Origin: Owenia fusiformis
Taxonomy: Eukaryota; Annelida; Polychaeta; Sabellida; Oweniidae
NCBI GenBank assembly: GCA_903813345.2
Contig: CAIIXF020000012.1
Span: 36,066,528-36,130,527 of the forward strand
Length of the DNA: 64,000 nt
Direction: 5' to 3'
A program made the position numbers and the translations under genes. Below the pieces are notes generated by a model. The model had not been told where the DNA came from. It searched no databases and worked only from the letters and a program-made list of their open reading frames with translations. Position 1 is the stretch's first letter; the number at the start of each line of letters is the position of its first letter. This document shows positions 46,701 through 58,700 of this stretch, one piece after another.

Positions 46701-49700
46701 GTGGTGGTGACATAAAAATAATGTATAGAAAAATCTACTGAACAAAAATAAACTTTGTGTTAGAAGAACTGATTGTTTACTCTAAGTTTTCAACTAAATA
46801 TATTTCTAATAAGCAATGTTTTATCGAAAAGAAAAAATAATTTCATGTTATATAAAATCAAATAAATTAATTATATTTTTTTTCGTTGTGTTAGTTATAC
46901 CAGTAATAATAAACCTGTTTTTAAAGTGGTGTTAACTAGACTATATAATTTAACAGTCATAAAAGTAATAATAAACCTGTTTATAAAGTGGTCTTAACAA
47001 GACTTTAGAATTTAACAGTCATAAAACCTAAAAAAATATACCAGGAAGGAACCATTGTGAATGTAAATGTATAAAGCACTGATGCCATAGCAAACGGAAC
47101 AAAAGTTATAACAGAACCTAGCATGGAGAAAGTGTAACTGGTAAATTGTAATAAAAATAGTATAGATCATGATCTAACATGACATAGTATGCCTTACAAC
47201 TCATCCTCCCTAACATTATTAAAGACTACTAAAGTATATTATAGTGATCCACTCGATTATGCTGGTTACCTAAACGGTTTGTTTCGGTAACAAAATGTGG
47301 GAACATCGAAGGTATGATTTTTCCTTTTTCCTTTCACACTTTGTAGGCAGAATTCCCACGACATTTTTTCTCACAAACGTGTATCAGTATCATATGTTTA
47401 AGAAAATGTGCATATTTGCAAACAAATAGTTCAGAAGACAACATAATCGTACATTTAATTCCTCACTTAAGTTACATAAACGGTATTTCGAAAAAACAGT
47501 TCAGATCTGCACTTTTAACCCAAACCTTTATGTAACATACGTTAGGAATTAAATCGACGATTCTGTCGTCTTCTGAGCTATTTTTCGCAAACATGTACAT
47601 TTTCTAAGACATATGATACTGATTCATGTTTGTGAGAAAAAACGTCGAGAGGATTCTGCCTACAACACATGAAATAAGGAATAAGGACAAATCGTACCTG
47701 TAATCGAGCGGATCACCAGTGTATATACAGGGTGAGATAATTCATATTATGGCATCAACTTTGACAAGTTGGTTCATCCAGTCGTCAGGTAAAAGATTTT
47801 CAGGTAATTCATTTTCTTCCTGATCTTCAACGTTTGGTGTAATGGTGTCATCAACTGGTTCAAATTCATTGTCGCTCTCATCAATATCATCGTGCTGATT
47901 GGTTGGACAGTTCTCACACACACCTTTGCGGCACTTACATGAACTTCCACAAATGAGATCCTGTTTCTTACAACTACATCTCATTGAGTCACACGCTCCT
48001 TTACAACTACAAGCAACAAGCTCCATTATTTCTTGTGGGGCATGACCGTTTTCCATCTACTTAATTTGTAGTTTATTCCCTTTAAATGTCCAACCATGTA
48101 ATGTGGGGGATTGATAATCAATCATTGATTTGCCTGCGTTTCGCCAAATATAGGCCTGATAGTTGGCTCTATTTATATGGAGAATGAGAGCATCCTTTGT
48201 TGGTGGTAAATGCTTTGACTGTATTTTATATTTATCTACAAACTTCCGAGATGGCCGCCAGAATGCAAGATGGCTATTGGAAAGTTAATTAGCTCTATAA
48301 CTTCTTACCATGTAACATGTGTGAAAATTTGAAGTAAAACTGTTACGTGGTTTTCATGGAAAAGTTAGTCAGCTCTAGAACTTCATACCATGTAACACAT
48401 GTGAAAATTCGAAGTAAAACTGTGAAGTGGTTTTTCTGGAATCGTGATTACAAGATTTATCTATAAACCTTCCAAAATGGCTGCCAGAATGCATGATGAC
48501 CACTGGAAAGTTAATCAGCTCTAGAACTTCATACCATGTAACATGTGTGAAAATTTGAAGTTGATCTGTTAGGTTGTTTTCCTGGAATCACGATGACAAG
48601 ATTTATCCCCAAATTTCCAAGATGGCCGCCAGAATGCAAGATGGCTGCCGAGAAGTTATTCACCTCTATATTTTCTTACCATGTTACATGTGTGGAAATT
48701 TGAAGTAAATCTGTTTGGATTTCCTGAAATCGTGATGACAGGATTTATCTTAAAACTTCCAAGATGGCTGCCAGAATGCAAGATGGCCACCGAAAAAAAT
48801 AATGAGGTCTAGGACTTTTTACCATGTAACATGTGTGAACATTTGAAGTACATCTGTTATGTGTTTTTTGTGGAATCGCGATGACAATATTTATCTGAAA
48901 AAAATTCCAAGATGGCCGCCAGAATGCAAGATGGCCGCTGCAAAGTTAATCAGCTCTAGAACTTCTCACCATGTGACATGTGTGAAAACTTGAAGTAAAT
49001 CCGTCTGATGGTTTACCTGGAATCGTGATGACAAGAAAGTGAGACTTCAGAATGCTACCTTGTTTAACCCCGTTTTGGTGCCTTTTGCCCCTGTTTACAT
49101 CAATAGAAGAGGTGTTTTCTTTAAGAGGGAAGTCTGTTCTTTCAAACGGTACTATCATTTTATGTGGGAAAGTACCGGACAACAAAACTTTTTTTCAGAG
49201 GGTCCAGATCAGGGACTAATATGCAAAAGGGGCTGTAAGAGTGTGTAACCACACTCCTTTATGACAAACGGCTTAAAGTCATCAAGACCAGCAGCTGAAT
49301 TTTTCAGATTATTTATTTCAGTTTGGATTTCATCATGAGATATTGGATTAAGAAATAGAGTAGATTCTGTTTGACCTAAGTTCTGCATGAAATCAAGTGG
49401 GTTCTTTTTTGATTTGGGGATTTTTGAAGCAAGATTCTCACCTACAGTTGAAAAAAAGTTGTTAAATTGATTTGCAATTTGCTGTTTGTCTGTAATTTCA
49501 ATGTTATTGTGAAGAAAAGATTCAGAAATATTGGTTGATTTATTTTTCCTTTGAAGTAATTCATTTAAAATTTGCCAGTTAGCTTTAATATTACCTTGGG
49601 TTTTTTGAAATCTATTGTTGTAGTACATTTTCTGAGAGTTTTTAATTATTCTTTTTAAGGTTTTTGCATAAGTTTTGTAATTGATTTTATTTGGTTGGGA

Positions 49701-52700
49701 AGGATTTCTAAGGACCTTTTTATATAATTTGCTTTTGTTCCTGATGGAAGTAAGAATGGCAGAAGTGACCCACGGTTTATTATTATTATTATAGATCCTT
49801 TTTATAGTAGTTTTAAGAGGAAAGCATCTATCATAGTGTTTAGTTAAAATATCTTCAAATATATTATATGACGCATTAGAATCATTATTACTTATAACCT
49901 CATTCCAATTTTCACTTGAAAGTAATTCTTTAAATAGTTGAATATTTGGGTCAGTATATTTTCGCTGTTTGACTTTGATGTTTTTTATTCTATTAACATG
50001 TTTTTTACAAGAGGCATAAACAGGAAAATGGTCTGAAATATCGTTAAAAATTATACCACATGAGTCTGCCTTAGAGTCATTTGTAAATATGTTATCAATA
50101 AGAGTGGCAGAAGTTGATGTGACTCTTGTTGCTTTGTAGATCAGGGGAACTAGGTTAAATGAAGTCATCATATTATAAAAATTCTGTGTAGGAATATGCT
50201 GAGCTACTTTAAATAAGTCAATATTAAAGTCACCAGTGACATAGCAAATTTTATTCTCCAATGAAAGTTGAGATAGATAAGTGTTGAGATCATTATTGAA
50301 ATCTTCAACATCAACATTAGGCGGCTTATATAAACAAGTGAATAATACATTTTTGCTATTTTCCATAACAATCTCAATAGTTATCACATCACAGTCATTA
50401 TTGTTAAATTTGAGATCAGGTCTTTCAATAATAGTCATGGAATTATGAACATAAATGCCTACCCCACCTCCTCTCGTGTTGCGTGATTTAAAGTGACCAT
50501 TGTAATTCAAGAATTTGGAAAAATATGATTCCTGGTCCTTATAGAGCCATGTTTCTGAAAGTGCTATTACTGAAATGGTCTTGTCAATAGCAGAAATGAA
50601 TTGATTTAAGACCAAGGTTTGACTCAGCAGTGAGGGTGAGGCTATTTAACTGTAAAATTGAACTACCTCTGGGGCCTTGACTCAGGGTACAGCATCTACC
50701 CTACCTCCATCACCTGTTCCCTTACCACCCAGAAGTTACTTTATGCTTGAATGAATCATGTACTTCTGCAGTAAGGTGAAGTTAAAGAGCCCCATCTTTG
50801 GTGTTTTCAATCTGTTTTGTATGAACATTTTGGCAATCTTAAATGTATTATTAAATCAATTATGAGTGGAATAAAATGGGTCAATAGTATTTTATTTGTT
50901 TGTCCTCAGGAGGGCAAGGGAGATATGAAAGTATTACTACAGTAAAACAATTTAAAACAATCTACAGTAAAACAAGTCTAATCCGAACATTACCGGGACT
51001 AGCCATTAATGTTGGGATTAGCAGGTACTCACATTCAAAGGTTTTTTAATATTTGACTATGGGAGTTAACAAAATTGCAACTGGAAAAAGGTGTTCAGAA
51101 CAGCAAGTGTTCGCATTTTGAGGTATCTCAATATGTGAGTCAATGGGAGATATAAAAATTGGAGGAACTAAGAATTGTTTAAATTAGCAGGTGTAACATC
51201 TCAAGGTTTCTTAATATGTAAGTCAATTTGAGGAAATTCGGTACAACGGCAAAGTGTTCACATTGAGAGGTGTTCAGATTAGAAAGGTGTTCAGATATAC
51301 AAGTTTAACTGTATTTTATCAGCTTAACAGCTTGCCAAGCTTTGCACCCAACCTGTTTATGTTTATTAATTGTAACAGGATGCTTACTTTTATCATATGC
51401 AACAATTGCTTTTACAATTGTGGGATTTTTATTGTTTGCTTTTATGGTTAAAAAACATGTTCAGTGGTTGCTACAATATTTTAAAATGATATTGGAGATA
51501 GAGTTGATACTATGAGTTTATATTAAGTCTAAGGCAGAATGGGAATATCAAACATAGCTTAAAAATATGTATTTTACAGGCCTGTAGCCGGTTTTTGCCA
51601 ATTGGGTTCATTTTAAAGATTTCAGGGGGGTTCACATATGACCATTCTGGCCCAGAATCACTTGAAAAGTGCTGCTCAGAATGGTGAAAGAATTTTTTGC
51701 CAGGTAGGATTCTCTTGACCCCCCCCCCCCTCTATGGGCATTATATGCAATATTACATATATATGGAAATATACATCTTTATCAAGCTGCAAACTCTTGC
51801 ATGTAAACCTCTGTCTTGTGGTTCAGAAAATTCCATTGGTATTTTTGTCAAAAGTAATATGTTGTTAACCAAACCACAAGCAAAGCAAAATATGCATCTA
51901 AAATATAAATGTACTCATATTTTTCAATATGGTATTGCACTTTGGTCTTTTGATTACTTATTTTAGCTTTGATTGCTTACAATTACCTTTGATTGCTTGC
52001 TTATTGGTTATTTTGATTGCTTATTGCTTGTTTTTGATTTGATAGACCTGTGTTTTCACTGCTTTGACTTCTATGTACTATAAACAGTAAAGTAACATTT
52101 TCTTAACTTTGTCAGTTTAACATACATCTCAAATCTCAGTGGACCAAAAAGTTGGTCTTTTCTACCTTAGCTCATTTATTAGAACCTTGTTTATTTGAAA
52201 ATGACATATTCTAGTTTACAGAGGTTGAACTGACCTAGTATTATTGTGAACTACCCTGGATATACCTGCCAACAAAACAGTTGCTACAGCAACTAGAGAT
52301 ATTGAGATCATATCAAATTATGCTGTCTCGTTCCCTTTCCCCTTCGCATTTGTTTGATTTAACTTCTTAAAAGAGCTTCGTTTTCTCTGTTTGAGAAACC
52401 TCCAAAACTCGGCAAGCCAACTGGAGCTTATCATTATCAGAAGGATGATTTTTTCTATATATGACCATCTTGTCTGATATCATTGTTCAGCTAATATTGA
52501 CCAATCTGAGTCTATAAAATTGTCTAAACTATTCAGAGATTAGTTTCGAACTTAACTCTGCTCTGACAGGGTCATTTCTTAGACATGATGATGCTAGAGA
52601 AAGCAGAAAGATGTGTGAAGCCTTGTAGCTTTCTGCTTTATCACTGAGCCGTGAGCCCCTCTTTTTCTGATGCTTGAGATAGATGTCTGTTTTCCGATGG

Positions 52701-55700
52701 AGAGTCAGGCAATGATGCTTGGATGTGTTTGTTGTCACTCAGAATGATAATTGAGAGTTTATTTGCAAGGGTGATGATATGTCATTTGAAATCATCATGG
52801 GCACACATAATTAAACACATAGAATTGAAATACAGTGAAACTTGTCTATATTGAACACACTATTTTGAAATCATCATGGGCACACGTAATATATACACAT
52901 AGAATTGAAATACAGTGAAACTTGTCTAACTTGAACACACTATTTTGAAATCATCATGGGCACACATAATATATACACATAGAATTGAAATACAGTGAAA
53001 CTTGTCTAACTTGAACACACTATTGTGAGATTAACCTTGGCACACATAATTATACACATAGAATTGAAATACAGTGAAACTTGTCTAACTTGAACACACT
53101 ATTGTGAGATCAACCTTGGCACACATAATTAAACACATAGAATTGAAATACAGTGAAACTTGTCTATATTGAACACACTATTTTGAAATCATCATGGGCA
53201 CACATAATATATACACATAGAATTGAAATACAGTGAAACTTGTCTAACTTGAACACACTATTGTGAGATCAACCTTGGCACACATAATTATACACATAGA
53301 ATTGAAATACAGTGAAACTTGTCTAACTTGAACACACTATTGTGAGATCAACCTTGGCACACATAATTATACACATAGAATTGAAATACAGTGAAACTTG
53401 TCTAACTTGAACACACTATTGTGAGATCAACCTTGGCACACATAATTATACACATAGAATTGAAATACAGTGAAACTTGTCTAACTTGAACACAATATTG
53501 TGAGATCAACCTTGGCACACATAATTATACACATAGAATTGAAATACAGTGAAACTTGTCTAACTTGAACACACTATTGTGAGATCAACCTTGGCACACA
53601 TAATTATACACATAGAATTGAAATACAGTGAAACTTGTCTAACTTGAACACACTATTGTGAGATCAACCTTGGCACACATAATTATACACATAGAATTGA
53701 AATACAGTGAAACTTGTCTAACTTGAACACACTATTGTGAGATCAACCTTGGCACACATAATTATACACATAGAATTGAAATACAGTGAAACTTGTCTAA
53801 CTTGAACACACTATTGTGAGATCAACCTTGGCACACATAATTATACACATAGAATTGAAATACAGTGAAACTTGTCTAACTTGAACACACTATTGTGAGA
53901 TCAACCTTGGCACACATAATTATACACATAGAATTGAAATACAGTGAAACTTGTCTAACTTGAACACAATATTGTGAGATCAACCTTGGCACACATAATT
54001 ATACACATGAAATTGAAATTAGATAAGGCCTTTTGGAGGATTTCCTACTCGCCTGAATACAGTGAAACCACTGGAACCAGCCAAAAGTGTTCTGATAGGC
54101 AGTTGTTCAAATTTCCAAGTTTTTTAACATTGTTCTCTATAGCAAATTAAAAGATGGGTCTTTAACACAGTGTTCACATTGAGAAGTGAAAATTAGACAA
54201 TATGACAAAGTTAATGGCCATTCAATTATGAGAATGTACTTAAAGTTATGCTTGAAACTCCCTTAGAATCACCAGTATCTATTTAAAGATTTCATCAATT
54301 TTCTTTTTGACTAGTGATATATTTAGATTTAGATAAAGCTATTTTAACTTCAGGGTCATTTTACTGATCACGAGCAGGCCCAATGATCATAAAAAAGGTT
54401 AGCCTGAATTAAGTACAAGTATATTTACATTTGCAGAAAGTGAAAACATAACATTATATTGGATTTCAATATGTGATATATTGGTGCACTTTTAGCCTTT
54501 TATAATTGGTAAACAGTGTTGTGGCGATATACAATTATGGAGACTTTTATTATAAATTTGCTTAAGCATAAAGTTTATTTCATTCTCATAAGAGAATTTT
54601 TTTAGTATATTTAGCTATTCAGTTTTTTTTTTCAGTATGCTATTCAGTGCAAAAAAATATGAAGCCCTGTCATTCCTTTTTACAACCCTCATATCCTATA
54701 CCTAGACACAGGGAATCAAAATGTTTTCTTCCTTTAAGTACAAATAGATCTTCTACAAATAAATTGTTACACCAACATTTTGATTGACTTAAAACAGAAT
54801 TACGCTCTGAGTATTATAATAGAATACTGAAATATACTTTCTTCTTAGGTTATTTTTAAGCCTCTGCAGGGGCTTTTGCCTCTGGGTCCCCAGCCCCCCC
54901 CCCCCCTCAGATCCGCCAGTGCTCTAGGTAATGGGTATACAACCAACTTGAAGAGTATTGTAATGGTCTTTGCCTTTTGTCTTCATTAAGTATTTGTCAT
55001 CATTGAACATTTGTCATCATTGAACATTTGTCATCATTGAGTATTTTTCACCATTTAGCATTGTCATCTTGCAATGAGTGATTGTCATCATTGAGTACTT
55101 GCCATCATTGAGTATTTGTCATCATTGAACATTTGTCATCATTGAACATTTGTCATCATTGAGTATTTTTCACCATTTAGCATTGTCATCTTGCAATGAG
55201 TGTTTGTCATCATTGAGTCTTTGCCATCATTGAGTATTTGCCATCATTGAGTATTTATCTTCATTGTGTATTTGTCATCATTGAGTATTTGTCATCATTG
55301 TGTATTTGTCATCATTGAGTATTTGTCATCATTGTGTATTTGTCATCATTGAGCATTTTTTGTCATTAGGCATTTTCTTCACCCTAACTTTAAGGAAAGA
55401 TAAGGTGAAAGGCAAGATCAATTTGGAATTTAAATTGATATTTGTAACAGTTCCATTAAGTTTGATATGTCTCAGAATGTACTTATATTTCACAGTGAAT
55501 TTGGTATTCAGTCAAAGTTATCTAGGACGAACATCTAGTAAATTCAATTCAGATTTACCTATTAAAGACCCCTTTCACTTTTATTTAAGCAAATGTTTGT
55601 TTTAACAGTTTATTGTTTTTATGTATGGTTCATCCATTTCCTGAGATATTACGGCATATCACCTGATCTCAGCGTTAAAAACAACAGCTTGGTGTTTTAC

Positions 55701-58700
55701 AGTGTTTTATTGGATCAGCTGATTCCAGATCATAATATTCAGAGCCCTTGCAAGATAATAACTCAATATTGCAATAATCACGGGATAAAACTCATTTAAT
55801 TATTCATTTAGGTCTTGCAAAGCATCGTGTATCTTAATATTCGGATTTCTTATTGCGAGACAAAATTATAAATCGTAATATTCAGGTCGGTATGAAGATT
55901 CATGTCACAAGATTAGGTTTTGGCACTTTAAACCAAAAGTAATTGGTTTACTTTTAGTCTATTGTATGATATTTTGAATGTATATATATGTCTGAACTTG
56001 ACACAAGTATTTCTTCCTGACTTTCCCTGGGTCCTTATTTTACAAGAAATTAGTAATTTTTAGATCTTCACAAAATTGTCATTTATTACAATTGAATAAA
56101 AGTTTAATGGAATATTTTACGTCTCCTAAGCTATCTGACCAGAATTAGCCATCTGGTGGTGAAACTGGTAACTACCTACTAGCAACTATGTAAATAATCT
56201 GAAAATTTTTATACTACAATGCCATGCTCCATCTATTGTTCAATAAATGCAGAATTAATATAATTGAACATTTAAATGAATATGAGCTTGAGCCTATGAT
56301 CAAATGTATTTAACTTTTGAAATTGATTGTTTTGACATTTTACAAATGACACTGACCTGGTCAGTTCATGTAGGATTAAAATACCTACTACTGAAAATCA
56401 GTTCTAAATTCAACAACTTTTTCACCATCATTTGCATTATACCAATTATAAACAAAGTACATCGTACGTTTGATTGCTACGGCTTTTTACTTCTTTTTAC
56501 GTATGTTTTTTTGGTGTGTTTTGAAGGAACAATAAATTACCACTAAACATGCACGAGTATCATAGTATTTTCATTCAAAGTTGCTATGAACACACTCTTT
56601 ATTTCTGTAGAATAAGGTCATAATTTCTACTGAATGTCCCATATAATTAATAATATCATTTCTTGTATTTACATAAACAAACTATAGAATATAGCTTGGC
56701 TTGGCTATTAGATATGGTGAAACTTATATTTTATGTAGTGTAGCCAGGATCTAAAGTTAGGCGTGGCAAATGTGAATAGGTGAGGCAAATGTGAATAGGT
56801 GAGGCAAATGTGAATAGGCTGTGTTCTCCCTGACTGAAAAATGCGTGGCGTTCGCGCCACGCACATTGTGGCTGCGCCACGCTGATTTATTGCGCGCCAC
56901 ACATTTATTAACAGCGCCACGCATTAGACTTTGACAGAAAAATTTCCCAAAGTGAAAATAGAAATTGAAAAAATTCAAAGTTTTAATCACATCAAAATCT
57001 CAGCCCGTTTTACTTGAAAACGATACAAAATGCTCTATTTAGATAAAGAAATGTCTGTACTTACCTTTCTTGCACTAAAGAATCTTCAATTTACCTTCTA
57101 TTTTGATAAAAAACAGTTTGATTTGCACAGAAATGAAACATGTTTTTTCTAGGTCAGGACTCACAGCCTCCGATTTTGAAGAGTACACTGAACGAAAATG
57201 AACATGTGTGCACATTTTCCCGGGAATTTCGGACTCAATAATTATAGTTGAATTATATTGAAGAAATATGTGGCCACATACTGAAAATTATTTTGTATAT
57301 TGAACTTTATATTATATTATGGAAATAAATATTAAATTGAACATTGAATTAAAACAAACCTCTGAGCATTTATATTGCAACATGGCCTATTGTCATTAAA
57401 GTAGATGATTATACAGTGCTAAATTTCATTTGTTTTGATGTTATGTAATTTCATAACATCAAAACAAATGTTTAGCATATTTATATCAATTGGCTGTTGA
57501 TGCAAATGATTGAGATTAAGTAACTCCGCGAAGCGGCGCCGATTTTTTTTAAGCACGTTTTTGTAAACTTATCACCACCCTAATAATTTGGCCACCACCC
57601 ATCAATTTTTATTGAAACTTTTTCACCACTCACTTTTGAAAAATTAGGGAGAACACTGATAGGTGAGGCAAATGTGAATAGGTGAGGCAAATCTGAATAG
57701 GTGAGGCAAATCTGAATAGGTGAGGCAAATGTGAATAGGAGAGGCAAATGTGAATAGGAGAGGCAAATGTGAATAGGTGAGGCAAATGTAAATAGGCAAG
57801 GCAAATGTGAATAGATGAGGCAAATGCCAATAGATGAGGCAAATGTGAATAGGTGAGGCAAATGTAAACAGGTGAGGCAAATCTGAATAGGTGAGGCAAA
57901 TGTGAATAGGAGAGGCAAATGTGAATAGGGGAGGCAAAATTTTGTTGAGGCAAATAAAAACAATTCTTGAAATCCACTCATGCTGCTTTATTCAGCGATA
58001 ATGAACAACTACACTGATAACACCAGATGCAATGTTAATAAATAAGCGACAAAACTTATCAAATGCTCACTTGTGAACTATCACGAAATTCCAGATCAAT
58101 AGGTATGCAGGGAATTCAGATGTCGTCTATTTATATTTGACGAAGTAAAACGCAAGAAGAAGCATGATTTATTGCGTTAGAATACAATAGAATACAATAT
58201 TAGACATATTATTGCAAAACGATTACGAGGGACAGTCATTGGTTTCAAATATCCTGATTATGTTAGACGCAGTCTTACCTCTAAGTGCAAAGGCAGAAGT
58301 TCGAGAATTTAAAACAGATTTCAGATTTCCTCTTGAAAATCTTACAAAACACAAGTATCTGACAACAAACAAGCGGAGTCTTGAGGTGTCTAGGTGAGTG
58401 ACAAATATGAGATGAGATGGTTGACTAGAAAAATCATTTTCCGTGCCAAAACAAAAATTCTGCAAAAAAAGTGAAAATGCAAATTTCTGTGGTTTTTCTG
58501 CGGCGACGCGGAATCAGGGAATACTAGTATGAGTGTTTAATTGCTTATTTTTTAGATTCAAAGTTGTTCCAAACATTTAAAATTTTACTGTAGTTCGACT
58601 TTATTTATATAGTAGCAGTCAAAAAACATATATTTTTATAAAATTTTTGTGCAGCATTTGCCCTCTTGCCTCATGTCAGGCCCAGCCCATGTATATTCAT

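Larger units (their letters stand above)
44717..49218. mobile_element. 4.5 kb inverted-repeat DNA transposon with 3-bp ATA duplication
   Basis: 4,502 bp inserted in the retrotransposon. Terminal repeats begin TAGTCCC(C/T)GATCTG and extend about 700 bp on the left and nearly 1 kb on the right. They include GTTTTGTTGTCCGGTACTTT, then tandem ~145-bp units with paired GGCCATCTTG motifs (three left, five or more right). ATA flanks both sides (44714-44716, 49219-49221). Excision restores the codons CAT-ATA-TTT of the host RT. The only coding trace is a small Cys-rich frame at 47742-48056. The superfamily is unresolved: termini are neither CACTA nor typical PIF/Harbinger. Confidence 0.85.
42757..50690 (-). 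mobile_element. CR1/Jockey-group non-LTR retrotransposon, interrupted by a DNA transposon
   Basis: Without the insertion at 44717-49218 plus its ATA duplicate, it is about 3.4 kb. The minus strand holds an endonuclease plus reverse transcriptase frame (50615 to 49219, then 44716 to 43306). A 3' untranslated region ends in an AATAATAAATAAACATAAAC tail at about 42757-42778. The upstream limit near 50690 is uncertain. It sits in antisense orientation in Mondo intron 1. Confidence 0.8.
56757..57955. repeat. 19-bp minisatellite, split by a transposon
   Basis: AGGTGAGGCAAATGTGAAT repeated at 56757-56818 (about 3 copies) and 57659-57955 (about 15 copies); one array divided by the insertion at 56819-57658. 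Minus-strand frames across it are repeat translations. Confidence 0.92.

Noticed and set aside
49039-49248. Conserved peptide VLVPFAPVYINRRGVFFKRE, also seen at 44670-44894
   Set aside because: Both are translations of the terminal inverted repeat of the 4.5 kb transposon, so the similarity is at DNA level.
57580-57981. Minus-strand frames of 97-133 codons with repeated SHLPHLFTFASPI-type peptides
   Set aside because: All three frames are open because the 19-bp minisatellite lacks stops on that strand; the peptide is a translation of the repeat.
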